From contig NZ_CP126260.1 in NCBI RefSeq assembly GCF_003234365.2, positions 1,798,001-1,862,000 of the forward strand: DNA of 64,000 nucleotides. The letters run 5' to 3'. The position numbers and the translations under genes were made by a program. This document shows, in pieces, positions 8,491 through 16,279 of this stretch (position 1 is its first letter; the number at the start of each line of letters is the position of its first letter). This stretch comes from Curtobacterium sp. MCJR17_020. Its GTDB lineage: Bacteria; Actinomycetota; Actinomycetes; Actinomycetales; Microbacteriaceae. A model generated the notes under the pieces. The model searched no databases. It was not told where the DNA came from and saw nothing but the letters and a program-made list of their open reading frames with translations.

Positions 8491-8519
8491 CCCTGTCCGG
8501 GGTTCGCTACGCTGCCCGG

Positions 8520-9104
8520 GTGAGCAGACGTCGACCGTGGGTGATCGTGCCCGGGATCTGGAACTCCGACGCGGAGCACTGGCAATCGGTGTGGCAGCGG
8601 GAGCACGGCGACGACGCCGTCCGCATCGCGCCGGCGTCCTGGGGTGAGCCGGACCCGGAGGGCTGGCGGGACGCCATCTCCCGTGCGGTCGCCTCGTGCA
8701 CCGAACCGCCGGTGCTCGTGGCGCACAGCCTGGGGGTGCTCGCCGTCGCCGACTGGCTCGCAGCAGAAGCCGCGGACACCGCGGACACCGCCGGTCCCAC
8801 CGTCGCCGGCGCCTTCCTCGTCGCGCCGCCGGACCCCGCGGCACCCGGCTTCCCCGCCGCCGCCTCCGGGTTCCCCGCGCCCCGTCCGATCCCGGCCGGC
8901 ACCGCCGCGGCCCGGGTTCCGACCCGCCTGGTGGTGAGCGACGACGACCCGTACTGCACCGCCGATCGTGCCCTGGCGTTCGCGGAGACGATGGGTGCCG
9001 CGGTGCTGCGGGTCGGCCCGCTCGGCCACGTCAACGTCGCCAGCGGTGTCGGCACCTGGGCCGCAGGTCGGGAGCTCCTCGGAGCGTTCGAGCAGACGCT
9101 CTGA
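8520..9104 (+). CDS. RBBP9/YdeN-type alpha/beta hydrolase
   Basis: The 194-aa serine hydrolase opens with WVIVPGIWNSDAEHWQSVW, the N-terminal signature of the RBBP9/YdeN family. The nucleophile is Ser in VAHSLG (about residue 70), with an Asp in SDDDPYC and a His in GHVN, giving a complete triad. A proline/alanine-rich insertion is present around residues 105-125. GTG at 8520 lies 6 nt after the -10 TACGCT (8508-8513), so a leaderless mRNA is likely. Substrate unknown. Confidence 0.85.
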   Translation: MSRRRPWVIVPGIWNSDAEHWQSVWQREHGDDAVRIAPASWGEPDPEGWRDAISRAVASCTEPPVLVAHSLGVLAVADWLAAEAADTADTAGPTVAGAFLVAPPDPAAPGFPAAASGFPAPRPIPAGTAAARVPTRLVVSDDDPYCTADRALAFAETMGAAVLRVGPLGHVNVASGVGTWAAGRELLGAFEQTL

Positions 9105-9222
9105 CCCGAGCCCCGGGGCGACGGGCGACACGCCGTTCACGTTCGGGGCGATATGGCAGGGATTCCGGCGACACACCGCGGATGTCCGCAGTTCCGGCGC
9201 GCGCGATATTTACCCTTCGGAC

Positions 9223-10281
9223 ATGGAGACCCAGTCCGGTGCACGCACCCCCCTCGTCGACCCCTTCGGTCGCGAGGTCGAGGAGTGGCTCCGCGACGCC
9301 CCGGCGACGCGCACGCCGTACGTGGCGGACCTCGTGGTCCCGCCCGTCACCGGCCCGGTGCAGCGCCCCGGCGCCGTGGCTGACACCACCGCCGTCCAGA
9401 CGCCGGACCCCAGCACCGCGGCTGCAGCAGTCCCCGCGCCCGAAGCCAGCACTGCGCCCGCAGCCAGCACCGCGCCCGCAGCCCCCGCGTTCCGCCGCGA
9501 CCGTGCCCGGCACGCCGCCGTCTGCGCACCCTCGTTCCCCGAACCTCCGGAGCGCCTCGCCCTGCGCATCGAGGACCTCGCGATCGAGGTCTCGTCGTCC
9601 ACCGGTCGCAGCACCATCGAGCGGATCGTCCTGCTCGAGGACGAGGTCCGTCGCCGCGACGAGGACCTCGCCCGGCTCGCCGCCTGGGAGGCCACCGTCG
9701 ACGGCGCGGACGGCCCCGAGGTCACCGCAGCCCGCGCCTTCGCCCAGACCGTCTTCGCGGACCTGCTCGAGGACGCCGCCGCCGAGTCGGACCGACGCGA
9801 CCGTGCAGCCGCCCGCCGTGGCGCGACCACTCCGGTCGCCGTCGTGACCGGCGGCGCCCCCGCTCCCGCGGTGGCCGTGGTCCGCCCCGCACCGGCGGCA
9901 GCAGCCGCACCCGAAGCCGACGTCGTCACGGCGACCCCGGCCGTGGCGCTGGTCGCCCCGGAACGCGACGAGCCCGTGCGACCGGTGCTGGGCCTCCCGG
10001 CCGTGTCGCCGGTGTCTGCGACCACGCGACCCACGCCGCTCGTCCAGCCCGCCACCGGGCCGACGGTCATCGACCGTGCCGCGTTCGCGGCCGCGCTCAC
10101 CGCCCACCAGGGCACGACCGCGAGCACGCCCGTCGTGCTGCCGGACGCGATCGCCGTTCCCGTCGTCGAGTCGGCCGCACCGGTGAGCGTCGACACCGGC
10201 ACCGACACCGACGAGCCGGCCCGGGCCGGCTGGTGGTCGCGACTCGTCGCCGGCTTGCTCCGTGCGCTCGGTCGCCGCTGA
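9223..10281 (+). CDS. Unrecognised 352-aa protein with C-terminal amphipathic tail
   Basis: I do not recognise this protein. The N-terminus reads METQSGARTPLVDPFGREVE. Alanine/proline-rich stretches (about residues 55-90 and 200-330) flank a conserved-looking, charged, helical core (about 105-200, with LEDEVRRRDEDLARLAAWE). The tail GWWSRLVAGLLRALGRR is strongly amphipathic and could insert in the membrane face. There is no signal peptide. A rare AT-rich patch (GATATTTA, 9205-9212) lies 10 nt before the ATG and may be the -10. Direct repeats TTCCGGCG are at 9163 and 9192. Codon use is normal, so it is probably a real lineage-specific gene. Confidence 0.7.
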   Translation: METQSGARTPLVDPFGREVEEWLRDAPATRTPYVADLVVPPVTGPVQRPGAVADTTAVQTPDPSTAAAAVPAPEASTAPAASTAPAAPAFRRDRARHAAVCAPSFPEPPERLALRIEDLAIEVSSSTGRSTIERIVLLEDEVRRRDEDLARLAAWEATVDGADGPEVTAARAFAQTVFADLLEDAAAESDRRDRAAARRGATTPVAVVTGGAPAPAVAVVRPAPAAAAAPEADVVTATPAVALVAPERDEPVRPVLGLPAVSPVSATTRPTPLVQPATGPTVIDRAAFAAALTAHQGTTASTPVVLPDAIAVPVVESAAPVSVDTGTDTDEPARAGWWSRLVAGLLRALGRR

Positions 10282-10352
10282 CCGGGAGGCCCGGATCACC
10301 CCGCGCGGACCGGCTGCCGGTGCCGACGCGGTCGCCTCGGTAGACTGACCGG

Positions 10353-11210
10353 ATGCCGACGCTCCGCGAACTCCAGGCCGTGATCGAAGACCTGTGGCCC
10401 GCCGCAGGAGCCGAGTCGTGGGACGCCGTCGGACTGGTCGCCGGGGACCCGGACGCCACCGTCGAGCACGTCCACCTGGCCGTCGACGCCGTCCCCGCGA
10501 CCGCACGTGAAGCGGTCGAGCTCGGTGCCGGGCTCCTCCTCACGCACCACCCGCTGCTGCTGCGCGGCGTCACGACGATCGCCGAGTCGACCTACAAGGG
10601 CAGCGTCCTCGCGACCCTCGTGCGCGGTGGCAGCGCCCTGATCGCGGCCCACACCAACGCCGACGTCGTCACCACCGGCACCTCGGCGGTGCTCGCCGAC
10701 CGCATCGGGCTGACCGACCAGCGCCCCCTCGACCCCGGTTCGGACCCGGGCTCCGACCCCGCGACGGGCATCGGCCGCGTCGGCGTCCTCGCCGAGGGCA
10801 CCACGCTCGGGGCACTGGCGCGGAAGCTCGTCGACCTGCTGCCGCCCACCGCGACCGGCGTGCGGGTCTCCGGCGACTTCGACCAGCCCGTGCGCAGCGT
10901 GGCGCTCTGCGCCGGCGCGGGGGACTCGCTGCTCGGGCACCCCGCCGTCCTCGCGGCCGACGTGTACATCACGAGCGACCTCCGCCACCACCCGGCGTCC
11001 GAGTTCCGCGAACAGGCCCTGCTCGGCGGCGGCCCCGCACTCATCGACACCTCGCACTGGGCCACCGAGTGGCTCTGGCTCGACGTCGCGGCCGCGCAAC
11101 TGCGCGACGCCGCCGGCGTCCGGGTCACCGTGAGCGACCTCCGCACCGACCCGTGGGACTTCGCGGTCCTGCCGGCGGCCGAACCCACCACCCCCACTGA
11201 AGGAGTCTGA
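10353..11210 (+). CDS. Nif3-like dinuclear metal-centre protein
   Basis: This 285-aa member of the Nif3/YqfO (GTP cyclohydrolase 1 type 2-like) family forms toroidal hexamers with a two-metal site. Metal ligands are visible in LLTHHPLLLRGV (His63/His64 region) and AAHTNAD, with a late HWATEW motif. The biochemical role is not settled. ATG at 10353 is 6 nt after TAGACT (10341-10346), so it is probably leaderless. It is followed 2 bp later by the zinc-ribbon-type gene, the usual actinobacterial pair. Confidence 0.92.
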   Translation: MPTLRELQAVIEDLWPAAGAESWDAVGLVAGDPDATVEHVHLAVDAVPATAREAVELGAGLLLTHHPLLLRGVTTIAESTYKGSVLATLVRGGSALIAAHTNADVVTTGTSAVLADRIGLTDQRPLDPGSDPGSDPATGIGRVGVLAEGTTLGALARKLVDLLPPTATGVRVSGDFDQPVRSVALCAGAGDSLLGHPAVLAADVYITSDLRHHPASEFREQALLGGGPALIDTSHWATEWLWLDVAAAQLRDAAGVRVTVSDLRTDPWDFAVLPAAEPTTPTEGV

Positions 11211-11212
11211 CC

Positions 11213-11947
11213 ATGAAGGCAGCACCCGAGGACCAGGTCATCCTCCTCGACGTCCAACGACTCGACAACGACGTCACCCGCATCGCGCACCGGATCACGT
11301 CGCTGCAGAAGGGCGACCAGCTCACCGAACTCGGCACCAAGGCGGCCGGGCTGCGCAGCGAACTCGTCGCCGCGACCGGCCTCGTCGAGGACGCCGAACG
11401 CGAACTCGCCCGTCTCGAGTCAGACACCGCAACTGCGCAGGCCCGCGTCGAACGCGACACCACGATGCTGCAGAACGTGTCGAACTCGAAGGACGCGACC
11501 GGGCTGCAGAACGAGCTCGAGTCGCTCCAGCGCCGCATCGGTGGCCTCGAGACCGCCGAGCTCGAGGTCATGGAGAACCTCGACGGGCTCCGCGCCCGGG
11601 TCGGCGACGTCGAGGCCCAGCTCGCCGACGTCGAGGCAGCGCGCTCCGGCCTGGTCGCCGAGCGTGACGCCGAGATCGCGCGGTTGTCGTCCGACCGCGC
11701 CTCTGCCGAGCAGGCCCGGGCCGACGTCGCCGCGAAGGTGCCGGCCGAGCTGCTCGCGCTCTACGACCGGCAGCGTGCCCGCTACGGTTTCGGTGCGTCG
11801 CTGCTGCAGGGTGGGGTGTCGACGGCGTCGGGCGTGGCGCTGAACAACTCGGACCTGCAGGACATCCGCCGGGCCGCGCCGGACGACGTGGTGCTGTGCC
11901 CGGACAGCGACGCGATCCTGGTGCGGACGGCCGAGTCGGGGCTGTAG
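11213..11947 (+). CDS. COG1579/CdsZ-type coiled-coil protein with degenerate zinc ribbon
   Basis: The 244-aa protein is a long coiled coil (about residues 8-185), followed by the region that in this family is a C4 zinc ribbon. Here the ribbon keeps the surrounding residues (NNSDLQDIRRAAPDDVVLCPDSDAILVR) but has one cysteine where four are expected, so it should not bind zinc as usual. It starts 2 bp after nif3, with GAAGGAGTC as ribosome site. The role is unclear; the family has been tied to RNA or ribosome-associated processes. It faces rnpB convergently. Confidence 0.85.
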   Translation: MKAAPEDQVILLDVQRLDNDVTRIAHRITSLQKGDQLTELGTKAAGLRSELVAATGLVEDAERELARLESDTATAQARVERDTTMLQNVSNSKDATGLQNELESLQRRIGGLETAELEVMENLDGLRARVGDVEAQLADVEAARSGLVAERDAEIARLSSDRASAEQARADVAAKVPAELLALYDRQRARYGFGASLLQGGVSTASGVALNNSDLQDIRRAAPDDVVLCPDSDAILVRTAESGL

Positions 11948-11966
11948 CGCGCCGCGGCGGTCGCGC

Positions 11967-12068
11967 GGTGCGAGGGGCCCGCACGGTGCGAGCCCCGCAC
12001 GGTGCGAGGGGCCCGTCCGGTGCGAGGAGCCCGTCCGGTGCGAGGAGCCCGTCCGGTGCGAGGTTCCG
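11967..12068. repeat. 18-bp tandem array, unit GGTGCGAGGAGCCCGTCC
   Basis: Five to six units start about every 18 bp (clearest at 12001, 12019 and 12037). The last two full units are identical and earlier ones differ at one to four bases. The array sits between the convergent zinc-ribbon-type gene and rnpB, and no reading frame is supported. Confidence 0.8.
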
Positions 12069-12110
12069 TACTCGGTGAGAGGCGGCCGGCGCCGCACGGA
12101 GTACGGAACC
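12062..12110. repeat. 12-bp inverted repeat GGTTCCGTACTC
   Basis: Arms 12062-12073 and 12099-12110 are perfect reverse complements with a 25-nt GC-rich spacer. It follows directly on the tandem array and may be a terminator for the gene ending at 11947. Confidence 0.6.
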
Positions 12111-12120
12111 CCGCACGGAA

Positions 12121-12156
12121 TCGTCCGCTCCTCGCACGGTGCGAGGGAGCGGACGA
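12121..12156 (-). terminator. rnpB terminator hairpin
   Basis: TCGTCCGCTCCTCGCAC (12121-12137) pairs with the segment ending at 12156 with one bulged base. It lies 14 nt beyond the inferred 3' end of RNase P RNA on the minus strand. Confidence 0.6.
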
Positions 12157-12169
12157 CGAGCAGTGGGGC

Positions 12170-12532
12170 GAATGGGCCGGCCGTACGCCGGGTTCTGTCC
12201 CGCCGCTTGCACGGCGGTGACGGCCATCTCTCTCGGACCGACGTTGCCGTCGGCCTCCAGCGGTCTACCCGAGGACTCGGCGAGCAGCCTCAGCGTCCTC
12301 TGTCTGACCTTGCTCCGGGCGAGGTTTACCGAGCGGATCCGGTCACCCGGACCCCTGGTGGTCTCTTACACCACCGTTTCACCCTTACCGACGTTGCCGC
12401 CGGCGGTCTGCTTTCTGTGGCACTGTCTCGCGGATTGCTCCGGGTGGGTGTTACCCACCGCCCTGCTCTGTGGAGCCCGGACGTTCCTCGGCACTCCCGG
12501 AGGAGTGACGCGACCGTCTCACCGACCCATTC
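12170..12532 (-). ncRNA. rnpB: RNase P RNA, bacterial type A
   Basis: Read on the minus strand, the stretch has the conserved RNase P core. GAGGAACGTCCGGGCTCC lies near the 5' side, CAGACAGAGGACGCTGAGG-like segments lie in the middle, and ACAGAACCCGGCGTACGGCC lies near the 3' end (the P4 partner). The ends pair as helix P1: GAATGGGTCGG at the 5' end with CCGGCCCATTC at the 3' end, which sets the borders at 12532 and 12170 (about 363 nt). GGTGAAACGGTGG and other loops match actinobacterial type A RNAs. It is the catalytic subunit that matures tRNA 5' ends. A -10 (TAGACT) lies just upstream. Confidence 0.95.
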
Positions 12533-12541
12533 GCAGTTGCG

Positions 12542-12547
12542 AGTCTA
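12542..12547 (-). promoter_or_regulatory. rnpB -10 element TAGACT
   Basis: On the minus strand TAGACT occupies 12547-12542, about 7-10 nt before the P1 helix of RNase P RNA, the spacing expected for its promoter. Confidence 0.6.
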
Positions 12548-12580
12548 CCGGCCCCGCGCCCGTGCCCCGGCCCGTGCCCC

Positions 12581-12610
12581 GGCCCCGCCCGGCCCCGCCC
12601 GGCCCCGCCC
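12581..12610. repeat. Three exact copies of GGCCCCGCCC
   Basis: Perfect 10-bp tandem repeats at 12581, 12591 and 12601, with degenerate copies on both sides, in the 275-bp gap between rnpB and ppgK. The rest of the gap (to 12807) has GC-rich hairpins and a CCGAGATCTCGG palindrome near 12627, but no gene. Confidence 0.75.
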
Positions 12611-12807
12611 GGCCCGGCCCCCGAGGTTCCGAGATCTCGGCATGTCGGCGCGCACGAGGGGGCTCCGTGGAACCTCGGCGCACCGCAGACGGCGAGTCGT
12701 GGAACCTGGGCGCCAGCGGCCGGGCGCGCCGGACCGCTCCGAACGACTCCCACGCCGCACGGTGCAGGCCGGTGGGGGCCGGTGTGCGATCTGCTCGAAC
12801 CGACGAC

Positions 12808-13557
12808 TCAGGCGCTGCGGGCAGCCAGGGTCGCGGCGCCGATGATGCCGGCGTTGTTGCGCAGGGTCGCGGGGATGATCTCTGCCTGCAGGTCGAGCAG
12901 CGGCAGGAACTCCTCGTACTGCTTCGACACGCCGCCGCCGACGACGAAGAGCTCGGGGGAGAGCAGGGCCTCGAGCGTCGAGTAGTAGGTCTGCAGGCGC
13001 TTCGCCCAGTGCTTCCACGACAGGTCGTCGCGCTCCTTGGCAGCGAAGGACGCGCGCGACTCGGCGTCATGACCGTCGATCTCCAGGTGTCCGAGCTCCG
13101 AGTTCACGATGAGCACACCGTCGTTGATGAGTGCGCTGCCGATCCCGGTGCCGAGCGTCGTGACGATCACCAGGCCGTCCTTGCCCTTCGCCGCGCCGAA
13201 CTGCTGCTCGGCGAACCCGGCGGCGTCGGCGTCGTTGACGAAGTGGATCGCGCGGCCGAGCTCCTTCTCGAACAGCGCTTCGGCCTCGAAGCCGATCCAC
13301 TTCTTCGAGACGTTCGCAGCAGACATGGTCTTGCCGTCCCGCACGATCGCGGGGAAGCACACGCCGACGGGGACGTCGGCCGCGGGGGCGAGCTCGTCGA
13401 GGATCGAGGCGACGACGGCGGTGATGTCGTGGGGCTTCCCGCCCTCCGGGGTGGCCTTCTTGATGCGGTCCGTGGTCAGTTCACCGGACGCGACGTCGAC
13501 GATCGCGCCCTTGATGCCCGTACCACCGATGTCGACGCCGACTGCGAGGGAGGTCAT
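12808..13557 (-). CDS. ppgK: Polyphosphate glucokinase
   Basis: This 249-aa ROK-family cytoplasmic kinase phosphorylates glucose using inorganic polyphosphate (and usually ATP). The N-terminal phosphate-binding loop is GVDIGGTGIKGAIVD (about residues 7-21), followed by TPEGGKP, typical of the polyphosphate-dependent branch. The second glycine motif TTLGTGIGSALI is near residue 118. A GAAAGG ribosome site lies about 12 nt before the ATG. In other actinobacteria it neighbours sigA and suhB; here it lies between rnpB and map. Confidence 0.93.
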   Translation of the reverse strand: MTSLAVGVDIGGTGIKGAIVDVASGELTTDRIKKATPEGGKPHDITAVVASILDELAPAADVPVGVCFPAIVRDGKTMSAANVSKKWIGFEAEALFEKELGRAIHFVNDADAAGFAEQQFGAAKGKDGLVIVTTLGTGIGSALINDGVLIVNSELGHLEIDGHDAESRASFAAKERDDLSWKHWAKRLQTYYSTLEALLSPELFVVGGGVSKQYEEFLPLLDLQAEIIPATLRNNAGIIGAATLAARSA

Positions 13558-13615
13558 GAGGTTGTCGTGCCTTTCGGTTGCCTGCCGGAGTGCCCGGTCA
13601 GGAAGGGGTGTCCGG

Positions 13616-14479
13616 TCAGGAGACGGTGAGGAGCTCCGCGCCGCGTTCGGTGACGACGAGGGTGTGCTCGAACTGCGCGGTCCACGACTTGTCGCGCGTC
13701 GAGACCGTCCAGTCGTCGGACCAGATGTCGGCCTCGATCCCGCCGAGGGTCAACATGGGCTCGATGGTGAACACCATGCCCTGCTCGATGACGTCGTCGT
13801 ACTGCGGCGCGTCGTAGTGCGGGATGATCAGGCCGGAGTGGAAGGCACGACCGACACCGTGGCCGGTGTAGTCGCGGACGACGCCGTAGCCGAAGCGCTT
13901 CGCGTAGGCCTCGATGGCGCGGCCGATGACGTTCACCTGCCGGCCGGGGGCGACGGCCTTGATGCCGCGTCGGAGCGCCTCTTCGGTCCGCGTCACCAGG
14001 TCCTGGACCTCCTGCGACGCCTGCCCGACGATGAACGTGCGGTTCGTGTCGCCGTGCATCCCGTCCTTGTAGGCGGTGATGTCGATGTTGACGAGGTCGC
14101 CCTCCTGCAGGACGGTGTCGTCGGGGATGCCGTGGCAGATGACCTCGTTGAGGCTCGAGCACAGTGACTTCGGGTAGCCGCGGTACCCGAGCGTCGACGG
14201 GTAGGCGCCGTGTGCGACGACGAACTCGTGGCCGATGCGGTCGAGTTCGTCGGTGGTCACGCCGGGACGGATCGCTGCGCCGACGGCGTCGATGGCCTGG
14301 GAGGCGATGCGGCCGGCGGTGCGGATGCGCTCGACCTCGTCGGGGGAGTACGTGTCGCCGAGGCCGTGCTCGTGCGGTTCGACCTTGCCGACGTACTCCG
14401 GGCGCTCGATGTCCTTCGGGACGGTCCGGAGCGGGGAGATGCGGCCGGCGGTCAGGTGTCCGTGTTCGTCCCGGGGCAT
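13616..14479 (-). CDS. map: Methionine aminopeptidase, type I
   Basis: The 287-aa M24A peptidase removes N-terminal Met from nascent proteins. Metal ligands are visible in order: Asp in VNIDITAYKDG, Asp in GDTNRTF, His in YTGHGVGRAFH, Glu in FTIEPML and Glu in QFEHTLVV. It carries an N-terminal extension (about 40 residues) seen in actinobacterial MAPs. ATG at 14479 is favoured over an upstream GTG at 14527 because TAGAGT (14492-14487, minus strand) is 7 nt before it, pointing to a leaderless transcript. Confidence 0.95.
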   Translation of the reverse strand: MPRDEHGHLTAGRISPLRTVPKDIERPEYVGKVEPHEHGLGDTYSPDEVERIRTAGRIASQAIDAVGAAIRPGVTTDELDRIGHEFVVAHGAYPSTLGYRGYPKSLCSSLNEVICHGIPDDTVLQEGDLVNIDITAYKDGMHGDTNRTFIVGQASQEVQDLVTRTEEALRRGIKAVAPGRQVNVIGRAIEAYAKRFGYGVVRDYTGHGVGRAFHSGLIIPHYDAPQYDDVIEQGMVFTIEPMLTLGGIEADIWSDDWTVSTRDKSWTAQFEHTLVVTERGAELLTVS

Positions 14480-14555
14480 GCCGACCACTCTAGCCGCGGC
14501 GCGACGCGCCGAGCGCAACCGCCTCACGGTGCGGCCCGACGGGGTGGGCGTGACC

Positions 14556-14604
14556 GCCTGGAGGCCCGGTGCCGGTCCGGCGGACCGGCACCGGGCCTCC
14601 AGGC
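14556..14604. repeat. 24-bp inverted repeat, palindrome family A
   Basis: GCCTGGAGGCCCGGTGCCGGTCCG pairs perfectly with its complement, leaving a single unpaired central base. Unlike other copies, it lies between divergent genes (map and the small SPOR-type gene), directly upstream of the latter's -10, so it cannot be a terminator for either. Confidence 0.85.
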
Positions 14605-14628
14605 CGTCACCTGGGTACGGTGGGCGAC

Positions 14629-14808
14629 ATGAGCGACGAACGCATCGAGTCCCAGTGGTGGTTCAACGACAAGACCGGCCAGGTCGAGCAGGGTCCGCAG
14701 TCCCCGCAGCGCGACCGCATCGGCCCGTTCGACACGCGCGAGGAAGCGCAGCACGCGCTCGACCGGATCGCGGCGAACAACGAGAAGTGGGACGCCGACG
14801 ACCAGTGA
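14629..14808 (+). CDS. Small SPOR-like protein
   Basis: The 59-aa acidic protein includes WWFNDKTGQVEQGPQSP and GPFDTREEAQHALDRI. The latter resembles the C-terminal half of a SPOR repeat, and actinobacterial homologues are usually labelled SPOR domain-containing. It has no signal peptide and no transmembrane segment, so it should be cytoplasmic, unlike classical SPOR proteins. ATG at 14629 follows TACGGT (14616-14621) by 7 nt, so it is probably leaderless. Function unknown. Confidence 0.75.
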   Translation: MSDERIESQWWFNDKTGQVEQGPQSPQRDRIGPFDTREEAQHALDRIAANNEKWDADDQ

Positions 14809-14876
14809 CGGACCTGCGATGGCACGGTGACGGACCACTGACGCGTCGCACGGCCCCGCGCACGCCGCGGGACCAC

Positions 14877-14882
14877 TAGCCT
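14877..14882 (+). promoter_or_regulatory. glnA2 -10 element TAGCCT
   Basis: TAGCCT lies 46 nt upstream of the glnA2 ATG, which has its own GGAAAGG ribosome site near 14917. This gives a leadered mRNA for the glnA2-glnE operon. Confidence 0.5.
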
Positions 14883-14928
14883 GGGACGAGGCCCGCCCGC
14901 GGCCACCCGATACACGGAAAGGTCGTGC

Positions 14929-16266
14929 ATGGACAAGCAGACGGACTTCGTGCTCCGCACCATCGAGGAGCGCGGCATCAAGTTCATCCGACTCTGGTTC
15001 ACGGACGTCATCGGGACGCTGAAGTCGGTGGCGATCGCCCCGGCCGAGGTCGAGGGTGCCTTCGCCGAGGGCATCGGGTTCGACGGCTCCGCGATCGAGG
15101 GCCTGTCGCGTTCGTACGAGGCCGACGTGCTCGCGCACCCGGACCCCTCGACGTTCCAGATCCTGCCGTGGCGCGGCGAGGTCGACCCGACCGCGCGGAT
15201 GTTCTGCGACATCACGACGCCGGACGGCCAGCCCGCCGTCGCCGACCCGCGCAACGTGCTGAAGCGCACGCTGGCCCGGGCGAGCGAGCGTGGCTTCACG
15301 TTCTACACGCACCCCGAGATCGAGTTCTACCTGCTCAAGAGCCGCGAGTGGAAGGACGGCGGACCGCAGCCCGTCGACCAGGCCGGCTACTTCGACAACG
15401 TCCCCGGCGGCAGCGCGCACGACTTCCGTCGCCGTTCCGTCCGGATGCTCGAGGACCTCGGCATCTCGGTGGAGTTCAGCCACCACGAGGCCGGCCCGGG
15501 CCAGAACGAGATCGACCTCCGCTACGCCGACGCACTGACGATGGCGGACAACATCATGACCTTCCGCACGGTCGTGAAGGAGGTCGCGATCGAGCAGGGC
15601 GTCTACGCGACGTTCATGCCGAAGCCGATCTCCGGTCAGCCGGGTTCCGGCATGCACACGCACGTCTCGCTCTTCGAGGGCGACCAGAACGCGTTCTACG
15701 AGGCCGGCGGCGAGTACCAGCTGTCCCGCACCGCCAAGCACTTCATCGCCGGTGTGCTCAAGCACGCACCGGAGATCACCGCGGTCACGAACCAGTTCGT
15801 GAACTCGTACAAGCGCCTCTGGGGTGGCGACGAAGCCCCGTCCTTCGTGACGTGGGGCCACAACAACCGTTCGGCGCTCGTGCGCGTGCCGCTGTACAAG
15901 CCGAACAAGGGGCAGTCCTCGCGCATCGAGTACCGCGGCATCGACTCGGCGGCGAACCCGTACCTCGCGTACTCGCTGCTGCTCGCTGCGGGGCTCAAGG
16001 GCATCGAGGAAGAGTACGAGCTGCCGGCCGAGGCCGAGCACGACGTCTGGAGCCTGACCGACGCCGAGCGTCGTGCCCTCGGCTACAGCCAGCTGCCGTC
16101 GAGCCTCGACCACGCCCTCAGCCTGATGGAGGACTCCGAACTCGTCGCCGAGACGCTGGGCGAGCACGTGTTCAACTTCGTGCTCCTCAACAAGCGCCAG
16201 GAGTGGAAGCGCTACCGCGACCAGGTCACGCCGTTCGAGCTCGACACCAACCTCGGCGCCCTCTGA
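14929..16266 (+). CDS. glnA2: Glutamine synthetase, type I, GlnA2-like short form
   Basis: This 445-aa enzyme makes glutamine from glutamate, ammonia and ATP. Beta-grasp DGSAIEGLSRSYEADV (about residues 50-65), metal-site PEIEFYLL and GSGMHTHVSL are all present. In the segment where classical GSI carries the adenylylated Tyr (DLYELPPEE in the second copy at 24720), this protein has DVWSLTDAE with Trp374, so GlnE probably cannot modify it. It is 13 bp upstream of glnE, as in mycobacteria. GlnA2 homologues can act in D-Glu/iso-Gln or secondary nitrogen metabolism; activity here is not proven. Confidence 0.92.
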   Translation: MDKQTDFVLRTIEERGIKFIRLWFTDVIGTLKSVAIAPAEVEGAFAEGIGFDGSAIEGLSRSYEADVLAHPDPSTFQILPWRGEVDPTARMFCDITTPDGQPAVADPRNVLKRTLARASERGFTFYTHPEIEFYLLKSREWKDGGPQPVDQAGYFDNVPGGSAHDFRRRSVRMLEDLGISVEFSHHEAGPGQNEIDLRYADALTMADNIMTFRTVVKEVAIEQGVYATFMPKPISGQPGSGMHTHVSLFEGDQNAFYEAGGEYQLSRTAKHFIAGVLKHAPEITAVTNQFVNSYKRLWGGDEAPSFVTWGHNNRSALVRVPLYKPNKGQSSRIEYRGIDSAANPYLAYSLLLAAGLKGIEEEYELPAEAEHDVWSLTDAERRALGYSQLPSSLDHALSLMEDSELVAETLGEHVFNFVLLNKRQEWKRYRDQVTPFELDTNLGAL

Positions 16267-16279
16267 GCGAGCGCACCAC

